From CSP1-1 sp035620615 (GTDB lineage: Archaea > Thermoproteota > Nitrososphaeria > Nitrososphaerales > Nitrosopumilaceae), in assembly GCA_035620615.1 (NCBI GenBank), contig DASPGM010000010.1, positions 62,001-126,000 on the forward strand: a DNA stretch of 64,000 bases, written 5' to 3'. Positions 6,442 through 14,566 of the stretch are shown in pieces. Within the stretch, counting starts at the first letter, position 1; every line of letters begins with the position of its first letter. Position numbers and translations under genes: made by a program. Under the pieces are notes generated by a model that worked only from the letters and a program-made list of their open reading frames with translations, did no database searches and had not been told where the DNA came from.

Positions 6442-8223
6442 CTAGTACCCGTAAACAGGATTTGTTACACGAATGATTTCAATTATTTCGTTTAGGGTCT
6501 GAAGTTCGTCTGAGCTTAATTTATTTTTAAATTTGTTAAGATATTGTTTTGCATCATCTGGAGGAGGAAGTGAATAGTAAACTTCTTCTTCGTGTATTTG
6601 TCTTCCAATAGTAATATTTTGGACAGAACATGCAACTTCTTGGCCTGTTTTTGCAGTTTCTACAGTTTTATTTTCATGTTGAAGTTGATGGATAATACCA
6701 ATTTTCTTACCTGATTTATTCATAAAAGAAATTTTTTGACGCAATGTTCCTACATCAATTTTAATTCCAAATACTGCGGGATTACTATTTCTAAAAATAT
6801 ATCCTTTAAGAAAAGTAAATTTACAGATGGGTGTAAGCTCAGAAAACATAGAGTTTTCTAGATCAGCACTATCATCATCAACCCATTGAGTATATGTATC
6901 AATTAAGCTATAGATTATTTTGTCATCGAAAATTTTTACATGATAGTTATCTGATTCTATTTGCGCCTCTGGAGTAATCTTAACGTTAAATGCAAGAATA
7001 ACTCCCAGGTGTCTATTATTTTCCTTTACAGCTTTTGCTTCCATTATATCGCGACGAGTTACAGGGCCAATGTCGGCAAGGGAAATTGGGATATTTTTTC
7101 TTCTCAACATTTCGGTTAGGGCCTCTAATGAGCCTATAGTGTCACATTTTAGAATAATTCCTTTGGTTTCAGTCTTAATGAAAACTGATTTCATTTCAGA
7201 TTCAATTAATTTTTTTAAATTCATTGCTTCTTCGTCATTACTTGTGGCATAAACGGTACTTCCAGGCAACACACCCTCTAAATCAGGTGAGGCTATTTTT
7301 ACTCCTGCAGCAGCAAATACTTCATTAATAGGTTTGAATTTATCACGTGGATCTCGCATTTCATCCAACGGTTTTGGCAATAACATGGCTTTTGGTTTAG
7401 TAACAACAACAGAATCTCTTTTTGCAATTATTACATTATCTTCTTTTTTTAGATGTCCATCAATTAGAATAATATTTGCAGTTGGGCCTAATCCTATCTC
7501 ATCATTAACCTCAAGTACAATTCCTCGGGTTGATTTTTCTTCCTGAGATAGTCTTTTCTGTAGAAATTGCTGAGCTAGTCCTACAAGAACTGCCAATAAT
7601 TCTGGAATTCCAACCCCAGTTCTGGCACTTACTGGTACTATTGAAATTTCTTTTTTAAAATCCTGAACGCGATAAAAGGCTTCAGATTGATAACCTAGTA
7701 CAGAAAGGGCTGCGACTACATCATAGATTTTCTCATCAATTGATGTTTGAACAAACTGATTTTGTTCTTTTATCGCCTTTGATATGAATGGAGTATCGCT
7801 TTTTTTCCAGCCAGAAACCATGTCTGTTTTGTTTAGGGCCACTACAAAAGGAACTTTACGACTCTCTAAAATTTTTAAGCTTTCTGTTGTTTGTGGTTGA
7901 AATCCACGATTGGCATCTACAACAAGTATGGCAATGTCTGCTGCAGAACCACCACGTGCTCTTAGATTAGTAAAAATTTCGTGACCCGGAGTATCGATTA
8001 CTAGTAGTCCTGGTATAGTATGTTCTCCTTTACTGAGCTTTTCATACAGTGGTCCTGTTAATTTTTTAATTGTTTCAGTCGGAAGAAAACTTGCTCCAAT
8101 ATGTTGAGTTATTCCTCCTGCTTCTCTTCCTTGAACTCCAGTTCCACGAATCTTATCTAGAATAGATGTCTTACCAGAGTCTACATGACCTAATACTGCT
8201 ACAATCGGTTGTCTTATCCGCAA
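6442..8223 (-). CDS. infB: Translation initiation factor aIF5B (IF2)
   Basis: 593 aa, typical of the archaeal form without the long eukaryotic N-terminus. This GTPase promotes ribosomal subunit joining. Motifs: G1 GHVDSGKTS at residues ~12-20, G2-region GGITQHIGAS, G3 DTPGHE near 77, G4 NKTD near 131 and G5 region VSARTG near 198, followed by beta-barrel domains. It is the last gene of the L7Ae-S28e-L24e-Ndk-IF5B cluster conserved in archaea, 6 bp after ndk, so it is probably co-translated with ribosomal proteins. Confidence 0.97.
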   Translation of the reverse strand: MRIRQPIVAVLGHVDSGKTSILDKIRGTGVQGREAGGITQHIGASFLPTETIKKLTGPLYEKLSKGEHTIPGLLVIDTPGHEIFTNLRARGGSAADIAILVVDANRGFQPQTTESLKILESRKVPFVVALNKTDMVSGWKKSDTPFISKAIKEQNQFVQTSIDEKIYDVVAALSVLGYQSEAFYRVQDFKKEISIVPVSARTGVGIPELLAVLVGLAQQFLQKRLSQEEKSTRGIVLEVNDEIGLGPTANIILIDGHLKKEDNVIIAKRDSVVVTKPKAMLLPKPLDEMRDPRDKFKPINEVFAAAGVKIASPDLEGVLPGSTVYATSNDEEAMNLKKLIESEMKSVFIKTETKGIILKCDTIGSLEALTEMLRRKNIPISLADIGPVTRRDIMEAKAVKENNRHLGVILAFNVKITPEAQIESDNYHVKIFDDKIIYSLIDTYTQWVDDDSADLENSMFSELTPICKFTFLKGYIFRNSNPAVFGIKIDVGTLRQKISFMNKSGKKIGIIHQLQHENKTVETAKTGQEVACSVQNITIGRQIHEEEVYYSLPPPDDAKQYLNKFKNKLSSDELQTLNEIIEIIRVTNPVYGY

Positions 8224-8229
8224 CCCAGC

Positions 8230-8631
8230 TCACTCGAATACTACTGTCACTTCCTTTTCAAAGCTTTCTTTTGAATCAGATGCATGGATGATGTTGTCAG
8301 TTAGTCCAAGTCCAAAATCACCACGAATGGATCCTGGTGCGGCCTCAAAAGACTTTGTTGAACCAATCATAATTCGTGTTGTAGAAATAGCATTATTTCC
8401 CTCTATGATAACAATCACTACTTGTCCTGATGTGATAAATGAAACAAGTTCATTAAAGAATGGTTTTGATTTGTGATCAGAATAAAATTTTTCTGCCTTC
8501 TCTTTTGTAAATGTGTACATTTTTAATTTAATAATTTTAAATCCTTTTTTCTCAAAACGAGAAATAATATCTCCAATTAATCCCCTTTTTACTGCATCAG
8601 GTTTTATTATGAAAAGTGATTGTTCAGTCAA
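8230..8631 (-). CDS. ndk: Nucleoside diphosphate kinase
   Basis: 133 aa. Transfers the gamma phosphate between nucleoside triphosphates and diphosphates through a phosphohistidine. Signature regions are visible: SLFIIKPDAVKRGLIG at the N-terminus, RIMIGSTKSFEAAPGSIRGDFG in the middle and the active-site NIIHASDS near residue 115. Slightly shorter than the usual ~150 aa. It sits between L24e (1 bp upstream) and aIF5B (6 bp downstream), the classic archaeal arrangement. Confidence 0.96.
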   Translation of the reverse strand: MTEQSLFIIKPDAVKRGLIGDIISRFEKKGFKIIKLKMYTFTKEKAEKFYSDHKSKPFFNELVSFITSGQVVIVIIEGNNAISTTRIMIGSTKSFEAAPGSIRGDFGLGLTDNIIHASDSKESFEKEVTVVFE

Positions 8632-8632
8632 T

Positions 8633-8836
8633 TTACTTCTTGACTTTAATTCCGCCTTTGACGTATTTTTTAGTCCACTTTAATTTTCTTGGATCACGCT
8701 TTAACTCAAGCATGTTCTTTTTACATTTTGCAGAACAAAACCACAATACAGTTCCATCATTTTTTGCAAGCATTGTACCAGAACCTTTAGCTACTGGTCG
8801 ATCACAAAAACTGCAGGGTTTTACTAAAAGACTCAA
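8633..8836 (-). CDS. rpl24e: Large-subunit ribosomal protein L24e
   Basis: 67 aa, standard archaeal length. Zinc ligands are visible as C-x2-C (PCSFCDRP) and C-x3-C (WFCSAKCKKNM). The basic C-terminus (RDPRKLKWTKKYVKGG) contacts 23S rRNA. It is embedded in the L7Ae-S28e-L24e-Ndk-IF5B operon, one base from ndk and 8 bp after S28e. Confidence 0.95.
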   Translation of the reverse strand: MSLLVKPCSFCDRPVAKGSGTMLAKNDGTVLWFCSAKCKKNMLELKRDPRKLKWTKKYVKGGIKVKK

Positions 8837-8844
8837 TTTTTAAA

Positions 8845-9057
8845 TCACCTAATTTTCTTGGCTTCACGTTCTGTTTCTCTGAGAATTAAAATATCTGACA
8901 TTCTTACTGAACCTTTTACGTTTCTTGTTAGAACTCTACCTTGATCTTTTCCTTCCAAAATTTTAACTCTAACTTGAATAACTTCGCCAGCAATTCCTGT
9001 TCTACCAACAATTTGAATAATTTCTGCAGGTGTTAGTACTTCTTGTGGAACGCTCAT
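8845..9057 (-). CDS. rps28e: Small-subunit ribosomal protein S28e
   Basis: 70 aa OB-fold ribosomal protein. The conserved C-terminal motif SVRMSDILILRETEREAKKIR is diagnostic of S28e, as is GRTGIAGEVIQVRVKILEG in the centre. The start overlaps the stop of rpl7ae by 4 bp (ATGA), implying translational coupling. Confidence 0.96.
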   Translation of the reverse strand: MSVPQEVLTPAEIIQIVGRTGIAGEVIQVRVKILEGKDQGRVLTRNVKGSVRMSDILILRETEREAKKIR

Positions 9058-9440
9058 TTATCTGACTTGCCACCCTTTACTTTAGCAATTGATTCAATTA
9101 CTTGATCAACTATGTGTTGGGCGTCACCAGAATCTAAGATTGCTGCAGCAGCTGATGTGACATCAATACCAAGTGCTTTACCAAGATCTTGTTTACTAGG
9201 AACAAAAGCATAAGCTGCACCTTGTTCATCGCAAATTATTGGAAGATGTGCTACTACTTCTGGAGGCTCAACGTCTTCAGCAATTACAATTAGTTTACTA
9301 ATACCACGCTCTATGGCCTTTGTAGCTTCGTTAGTTCCTTTTCTTACTTTACCACTTTGAGAAGCCACTCTAAGTGCCTCCAAGATAGGATTTACTAAGT
9401 CCGGCGGCGTCTCAAATTTTACGTAATAACCTTTAGCCAT
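9054..9440 (-). CDS. rpl7ae: Ribosomal protein L7Ae
   Basis: 128 aa from ATG 9440 (MAKGYYVKFETPPDL). Upstream in-frame Met codons at 9449 and 9446 would only add MMR and lie inside the glmM frame. L7Ae binds kink-turns in 23S rRNA and is a core subunit of C/D and H/ACA RNPs and of archaeal RNase P. The RNA-binding motif GKVRKGTNEATKAIERG is present. It overlaps the end of glmM by 8 bp and rps28e by 4 bp. A candidate kink-loop RNA that would be a client lies at ~53.1 kb. Confidence 0.96.
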   Translation of the reverse strand: MAKGYYVKFETPPDLVNPILEALRVASQSGKVRKGTNEATKAIERGISKLIVIAEDVEPPEVVAHLPIICDEQGAAYAFVPSKQDLGKALGIDVTSAAAAILDSGDAQHIVDQVIESIAKVKGGKSDK

Positions 9441-10821
9441 TCTCATCAACCTGCCGATTCGTTTTAAAAGTGTTATCTGTCAACATGGATTTTATCTTCT
9501 GGACATACTCGGTAATTAGATTATCAAGTTTATCCTTGCTGTTAGCCTCTGCATAGACTCTAATGATTGGTTCTGTTCCACTTGGGCGAACCATAATCCA
9601 AGTTTGTGTATCAAAAGTGGTTTTAATACCATCCGTAGTGTCAGAATTAGGATTTTCCTCTCTTAGTTTACTAATTAGCTTTAATGCATCTTCTTTAGAA
9701 CAAGAAAGCTTAGTTTTTCCAGTAAAAGAAGGTGGCAAATAACTAATCATTTTTGATATCGAGTCATTAGTACTGGCAAGTAAATCCAGTGCCAATGCCA
9801 AAGTCATTCCACCATCTCGAACTTGGTTATGTTTTCCGTACATAAATCCCCCATTTTCTTCAAAACCAATTATGGCTTTTAGGGGAATCATTTGTCTTGA
9901 TACTTCGACACTACCTACCTTTGTTCTAACTACAGTTGTGTTTGAATTTTTTGCAATGTTTTCTATGCTTGAACCGGAGTTAAGACAAGTTACAACTGTA
10001 GAGTTGGGATTTTTTTCTAAAATATATTTAGAAAGTAAAAGTGCTGACTTATCACCAGTTAAGATTTTTCCTGTATTGTCGCAAAAAATACTTCGATCAC
10101 CGTCACCATCAAAAGCTATTCCAAAATCAGAGCCAGTTTTTTTCACATTATTAGATAGTTCAATTAGATTTTCAGGTATAGGTTCTGAACCACGACCAGG
10201 AAATTTACCATCAATTTTCTCATATATTAAAAAAACTTTACATCCTAATTCCTCACAAAGTTTTGGTGCGGTAATTGCCTGGGCTCCATTTCCAATGTCT
10301 AATACTACCTTGAACTTTTTTGAAATTATTTTAGCTGAATCCACTTGAGACTTTATTCCGTTTAGATATACATTGACTGCAGAATCCTCATTGACTGTAG
10401 AACCGAATTTTGATGAATTCTTTTTCCATTGTTTATTAAAGTAAATATCTTCGATAATTTTCTCATCATCTCGTGATATCTCAACTCCATCACTTGCAAC
10501 CAGTTTAATTCCATTGTAAAATGGAGGATTATGCGATGCTGTAATCATGATTCCACCAACATAATCTAGTTTTTTTGTAGCATATTCTAGACATGGGGTA
10601 GGGACTAAACCTGCATTCTTACAATCAAGTCCTGCATAGTTTAATGAAGAACAAATTATTTTTGATATTAATGGACTAGAAACTCTTCCATCATAAGCAA
10701 CCAGTACTGGGCTTTCTCTGAAATATTCGGCAATACATAATGTAATATCATGAATGAATTCTAAAGTGAAATCTTTTCCAAAGATTCCACGAATTCCATT
10801 TGTTCCAAATAATTTTTCCAT
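9433..10821 (-). CDS. Phosphoglucosamine/phosphomannomutase family protein
   Basis: 462 aa alpha-D-phosphohexomutase. The active-site serine loop is MITASHNPP (near residue 87), the metal-binding loop is DGDGDR (near 240), the sugar-binding loop is FEENGG and the phosphate-binding loop is RPSGTEP near the C-terminus. These place it with archaeal GlmM/ManB-type enzymes; the preferred sugar cannot be told from sequence. I start at ATG 10821 (MEKLFGTNGIRG), the family's usual N-terminus, rather than five codons upstream. It is the first gene of the ribosomal protein operon, overlapping rpl7ae by 8 bp. Confidence 0.9.
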   Translation of the reverse strand: MEKLFGTNGIRGIFGKDFTLEFIHDITLCIAEYFRESPVLVAYDGRVSSPLISKIICSSLNYAGLDCKNAGLVPTPCLEYATKKLDYVGGIMITASHNPPFYNGIKLVASDGVEISRDDEKIIEDIYFNKQWKKNSSKFGSTVNEDSAVNVYLNGIKSQVDSAKIISKKFKVVLDIGNGAQAITAPKLCEELGCKVFLIYEKIDGKFPGRGSEPIPENLIELSNNVKKTGSDFGIAFDGDGDRSIFCDNTGKILTGDKSALLLSKYILEKNPNSTVVTCLNSGSSIENIAKNSNTTVVRTKVGSVEVSRQMIPLKAIIGFEENGGFMYGKHNQVRDGGMTLALALDLLASTNDSISKMISYLPPSFTGKTKLSCSKEDALKLISKLREENPNSDTTDGIKTTFDTQTWIMVRPSGTEPIIRVYAEANSKDKLDNLITEYVQKIKSMLTDNTFKTNRQVDENG

Positions 10822-10871
10822 GCTATTATCTCTCAATAATAGATAAATTTGTGTTTAAAGGCTAGGTGGAT

Positions 10872-10956
10872 GCGGGAGTTGCCAAGCCTGGTCAAAGGCG
10901 CAGGGCTTAGGACCCTGTCTCTTAGGGGTTCGTGGGTTCGAATCCCACCTCCCGCA
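10872..10956 (+). tRNA. tRNA-Leu (anticodon UAG)
   Basis: 85 nt including the discriminator A; CCA is not encoded. Acceptor stem GCGGGAG/CTCCCGC is perfect. Anticodon stem CAGGG/CCCTG encloses loop CTTAGGA, anticodon TAG, reading CUA. The variable arm is long (class II), and the T-arm is GTGGG-TTCGAAT-CCCAC. A/T-rich TATA-like sequence precedes it at 10841-10859. No intron is seen. Confidence 0.97.
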
Positions 10957-10997
10957 TATATTCTAAAAATTATAAGTACCACAATTCAACAACGTTC

Positions 10998-11834
10998 ATG
11001 AAAAAGACAATAGTTGGAATTACAGTTGTTGGAAAAGATAGAGAAGGAATTGTTGCTGCATTTACTAATTTTGTATTTCAAAAGAAAGGAAATGTTGAGA
11101 AGGTAAATCAAAACGTAATCAAGGGATTATTTGGAATGTATCTAGAAGTATCATTTATCAAAAAAATAGATATTATAAAAATTGAAGATGAGCTTCAAAA
11201 AATTGCTAAAAAACATAAAATGGATGTAAGTATACATCATGAGTTTGATTCAAAAAAAAATATTGCTGTATTTGTAACCAAGGAATCACATTGTCTCAAA
11301 GTATTACTTGATTCAAAAAATACTATTGCAGGAAAAATTTCTGTTATTGTTGGAACAGAGAGAATTTTAGAATCAATGGCAAAAAAAGCAAAGATTCCAT
11401 TTGTTTTGGTTAAAGAGAAGGAACAATCCAAGGCTGAATCAAAACTAATTGATATTTGTAAAAAATATGATGTTGATCTAATTGTTTTGGCTCGCTATAT
11501 GCGAATCTTAACTCCAAACTTTGTTTGGCGATATCCAAACAGAATTATTAACATTCATCCTTCATTACTTCCTGCTTTTCCAGGAGCCCTTGCGTATGCT
11601 CAGGCTTATGAGAGAGGAGCCAAGATTGTCGGAGTAACGGCACATTATGTTACAGAAAACTTGGATCAGGGTCCAATAATTTTCCAAGATTCCTTTAATG
11701 TAAGACCTGAAGATAGCCTTGAATCTATTAGAAAAAAAGGACAAAAATTGGAAGCTAATACACTTCTAAGAGCTGTAAAGATGCATCTTTCAAATAAATT
11801 AGAGGTACGATGGAGAAAGGTTCACACAAAGTGA
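10998..11834 (+). CDS. purU: Formyltetrahydrofolate deformylase-like (PurU family)
   Basis: 278 aa from ATG 10998 (MKKTIVGITVVGKDREG); the longer frame starting at 10932 lies inside the tRNA gene. The N-terminal ACT domain (~1-80) is followed by a formyltransferase-type catalytic domain with the N-H-D triad (NIHPSLLPAFPG and ENLDQGPI). PurU hydrolyses 10-formyl-THF to formate and THF. Family assignment is firm; whether the physiological substrate is formyl-THF in an archaeon with unusual C1 carriers is inferred. Confidence 0.9.
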   Translation: MKKTIVGITVVGKDREGIVAAFTNFVFQKKGNVEKVNQNVIKGLFGMYLEVSFIKKIDIIKIEDELQKIAKKHKMDVSIHHEFDSKKNIAVFVTKESHCLKVLLDSKNTIAGKISVIVGTERILESMAKKAKIPFVLVKEKEQSKAESKLIDICKKYDVDLIVLARYMRILTPNFVWRYPNRIINIHPSLLPAFPGALAYAQAYERGAKIVGVTAHYVTENLDQGPIIFQDSFNVRPEDSLESIRKKGQKLEANTLLRAVKMHLSNKLEVRWRKVHTK

Positions 11835-11839
11835 ATTAA

Positions 11840-12571
11840 ATGGTAATTGTAAGTGAGCAACTTGATCCAGAGTTAAGAAAAATTATTAAAAAAAAGAAGA
11901 TAGCGATTATTCCTGTTGGATCTATTGAACAACATGGTCCACACCTTCCAATATCAACAGATTCAGATATTGTATACGAAGTAGCAAGGCAAGTATCAGA
12001 AAAATGTAATTTTTTGTTAATACCTACTATATCATATGGAGTTTCATTTGAACATTCACCTTTTTTCAATCTAAGTATAAAACAAAAAACTCTCGAACAG
12101 CTATTAATTGATATTTGTATTTCTCTTTCAAAAAATGGCATTGGTTCAATATTCATTATTAATGGACATTATGGAAACCAAAAAACTCTAGAAAATGTAA
12201 ATAGAATAATAAGAAAAAAATTAAAGAATAAACTTAGAATTAATGTTTTTTCCTATTGGCATTTTATGAAACATGAATTTGATCATGCCGGATTTGTTGA
12301 AACGTCACTTATGCTTGCCATATCTAAAAAAGTCAAAATGACTAAAGCCCAGATAGGATTAGTTACAAAGAAGTTATCAAAGAAGGAAAAACAAAGAATA
12401 TCAAAACTGGCTTCAAAATCATTTCCCGCTGCAACTAGAAATGGGGTATGGGGGAATCCTAGCAAATCTACTGCAAAACAAGGGAAAATATTTCTAGACG
12501 AAATTGTACGTAATTTATCCAAAAAGAGTCAAACATGCCTTACAGATGAAAGTCCAAAGTTACACCATTGA
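11840..12571 (+). CDS. Creatininase-family amidohydrolase (ArfB-like)
   Basis: 243 aa. Metal-binding motifs of the creatininase superfamily are visible: PVGSIEQHGPHLP (E and H), STDSD, and INGHYGNQ; a later Glu occurs at FVETSL. In archaea the best characterised member, ArfB, deformylates the FAPy intermediate in riboflavin and F420 biosynthesis. An F420 user (61174-61845) is present in this window, which fits. A mycofactocin- or creatinine-type role is less likely. It starts 5 bp after the deformylase-like gene, so the two are probably one operon. Confidence 0.8.
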   Translation: MVIVSEQLDPELRKIIKKKKIAIIPVGSIEQHGPHLPISTDSDIVYEVARQVSEKCNFLLIPTISYGVSFEHSPFFNLSIKQKTLEQLLIDICISLSKNGIGSIFIINGHYGNQKTLENVNRIIRKKLKNKLRINVFSYWHFMKHEFDHAGFVETSLMLAISKKVKMTKAQIGLVTKKLSKKEKQRISKLASKSFPAATRNGVWGNPSKSTAKQGKIFLDEIVRNLSKKSQTCLTDESPKLHH

Positions 12572-12616
12572 AATTTTAATATAATCCCCCAATACCAGAT
12601 CTAATAAGTGAATTAA

Positions 12617-12847
12617 ATGTCAGTTGACATGGCAGTAAAAGTACTGGATGAGAGTATCAACAAAATCGTATTGATAAAGCTAAAAGGTGGAAAGACGATT
12701 AGAGGGAATTTACTAGGTTTTGACCAGCACATGAATCTGCTACTCGACCAATCAGAAGAGATCCCTTCTGAGGGCGATTCAAAGAGTCTTGGAACCATAG
12801 TTGTACGAGGGGACAATGTGGTAATGATTTCACCCCCACCTGCTTAG
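12617..12847 (+). CDS. Sm-like (LSm) RNA-binding protein
   Basis: 76 aa. Sm1 motif (VLIKLKGGKTIRGNLLGFDQHMNLLL) and Sm2 motif (GTIVVRGDNVVMISP) are complete. Archaeal LSm proteins form heptameric rings that bind U-rich RNA. It is followed 12 bp later by rpl37e, the near-universal archaeal LSm-L37e pairing that supports both calls. Confidence 0.96.
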   Translation: MSVDMAVKVLDESINKIVLIKLKGGKTIRGNLLGFDQHMNLLLDQSEEIPSEGDSKSLGTIVVRGDNVVMISPPPA

Positions 12848-12859
12848 GAGGAACTTGAT

Positions 12860-13027
12860 ATGGTAAGAGGCACAACTTCAATGGGTAATTTTACTCGAAA
12901 GAAGGTGCATATCCGATGTAGAAGATGTGGAAAAAATGCATTCCACAAGCGTCATCACCAATGTGCTAGTTGTGGATTTCCAGACTCGAAACTAAGAAAA
13001 TATTCTTGGATTAAATGGTACACCTAA
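12860..13027 (+). CDS. rpl37e: Large-subunit ribosomal protein L37e
   Basis: 55 aa zinc-containing ribosomal protein. It begins MVRGTTSMGNFTRKK; zinc ligands are C20 and C23 (CRRC) and C35 and C38 (CASC); KYSWIKWYT ends the protein. A strong GGAGG ribosome-binding site at 12847-12851 precedes the ATG. It follows the LSm gene in the usual archaeal order. Confidence 0.96.
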   Translation: MVRGTTSMGNFTRKKVHIRCRRCGKNAFHKRHHQCASCGFPDSKLRKYSWIKWYT

Positions 13028-13031
13028 ATAC

Positions 13032-13883
13032 ATGAATTTACTTTTTTCAAAGCCCAAATTGGTATCAATAGGAGCTAATACTCATATTAAAAGTCAGTTA
13101 AATTCATTAAATATTGAAAGAGATATTTTAACAAAAACTATTTCAAGACTTTATCAACAAGATATTGATTTATCAAAAATTCAGCGCGATAGATTACTAA
13201 TAAGATATCAACATCAATTGGGCATAGTTTTGGCAAAAATCGAAAGATTAGAAGCAGCTAGCAAACATCCTGACTTGGGACCTCTTGGAGATGGATTAAT
13301 TACATTAATGGATCAAAAATTATCACAACTTGACAAGAGATTATACGAGCTTACATCCAAAATTAACATTGCAAATATACAGGTTCAAGATACCAAACCG
13401 AAAGTTGAAGAACCAATAAAAAAACCTAAAGAAGAAATTAGAAATATTGAAGATACACAAATACAAAGAGTAGTTAAAGAAATTCCTCAACATTCAATAA
13501 AACCGAAACCAAGAGCACTAGAAATTACAACTCTTACAGAATTACCATCAGATGAATTAGAATTTCCCTTTATTGAACAAAAACCTAGGGAGATCCAAAT
13601 GGAAATTATACAAGAACGTATTGAAAAACATCAATCAATAATACCTGCAAAAAATGAGTTACTTCCTACAAGTTTAACTTCAGATGATTCAGAAAGATCT
13701 GAAATAAAAACTGAATCTCATAAAATAGAAAATGTTTCTGTTGTACCTGAAAACAAACCAAAACCAACTATTAAGCTTCCAGATGAAGAAAATATTGATG
13801 ACGACGATGAAGAAGATCTTGACAAAATTAAAGTTGAGATAATGAAAACACTCTCGAAACTTGAGCAGGCTGAGGTAGAGTAA
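13032..13883 (+). CDS. Coiled-coil protein with long disordered tail
   Basis: 283 aa, not recognised. Residues ~20-115 are heptad-rich helices (QLNSLNIERDILTKTISRL, HQLGIVLAKIERLEAASKH, LMDQKLSQLDKRLYELTSK), resembling archaeal Snf7-like coiled coils only loosely. Residues ~115-260 are low-complexity Pro/Glu/Lys, and the C-terminus is strongly acidic (DEENIDDDDEEDLDKIKVEIMKTLSKLEQAE). No membrane segment. It lies 4 bp after L37e and abuts rpiA. It may be an ESCRT-III/CdvB-type fragment, but I see no conserved proof. Confidence 0.6.
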   Translation: MNLLFSKPKLVSIGANTHIKSQLNSLNIERDILTKTISRLYQQDIDLSKIQRDRLLIRYQHQLGIVLAKIERLEAASKHPDLGPLGDGLITLMDQKLSQLDKRLYELTSKINIANIQVQDTKPKVEEPIKKPKEEIRNIEDTQIQRVVKEIPQHSIKPKPRALEITTLTELPSDELEFPFIEQKPREIQMEIIQERIEKHQSIIPAKNELLPTSLTSDDSERSEIKTESHKIENVSVVPENKPKPTIKLPDEENIDDDDEEDLDKIKVEIMKTLSKLEQAEVE

Positions 13884-14561
13884 TTGTCATTTGATGATGC
13901 CATTACGGCATTGTCAACAGATGCATTGAAATTTGTTAAAGACGGATATGTCATTGGTTTGGGGAGTGGCAGAGCCGCAACTGCTTTTGTCAAATCACTT
14001 GCAAAATTATTGAAAGAACAAAATATCAAAGTTCGAGGTGTTCCTACTTCATTACAAATTAAAATCATTGCAGAAGAAGGTGGAATTCATCTTATCGAAG
14101 TAGATCAGGTAAAGAAGATTGATGTTGTTTTTGATGGGGCTGATCAAATTGATGAGAAAAAAAATCTAATTAAGGGAGGAGGAGGAGCTTTGCTAAGAGA
14201 AAATATTCTCATAAATGCAGCTAAAAAAGTAATCATCATGGCAGACAAATCAAAATTTGTAAAACATTTTAACATTTTAGTTCCTGTGGAAGTTCATCCA
14301 CTTGCAAGAAATACGGTTGTTAATTCAATTCATACGCTTGGTGGAAAACCAAAAATTCGTACAAATGAACGAGGATATCCCTTCATTACAGAAAATGGAA
14401 ATGTAATTTTAGACTGTGATTTTGGAATTATAAAAAATCCCAAATCACTTGCACAAAAAGTAAAACTCATTGCAGGAGTTATGGAAGTAGGAATTTTCAC
14501 TAGAAAGCCTGATGTAATCTATCAGGCAAAAACAAATGGAAAATTTGAAATTATTTCTTAA
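13884..14561 (+). CDS. rpiA: Ribose-5-phosphate isomerase A
   Basis: 225 aa. Interconverts ribose-5-phosphate and ribulose-5-phosphate. Substrate loop LGSGRAATAFV, catalytic-region FDGADQID (Asp pair) and KGGGGALLRE are all present, with VEVHPLA downstream. It starts with TTG at 13884, directly after the stop of the coiled-coil gene, giving MSFDDAI. It supplies ribose-5-phosphate for nucleotides; in archaea this is often made from the RuMP side. Confidence 0.95.
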   Translation: MSFDDAITALSTDALKFVKDGYVIGLGSGRAATAFVKSLAKLLKEQNIKVRGVPTSLQIKIIAEEGGIHLIEVDQVKKIDVVFDGADQIDEKKNLIKGGGGALLRENILINAAKKVIIMADKSKFVKHFNILVPVEVHPLARNTVVNSIHTLGGKPKIRTNERGYPFITENGNVILDCDFGIIKNPKSLAQKVKLIAGVMEVGIFTRKPDVIYQAKTNGKFEIIS

Positions 14562-14566
14562 GAAAA

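Noticed and set aside
10932..10997. Upstream extension of the PurU-like frame
   Set aside because: It lies inside and just after tRNA-Leu; ATG at 10998 gives the family N-terminus.
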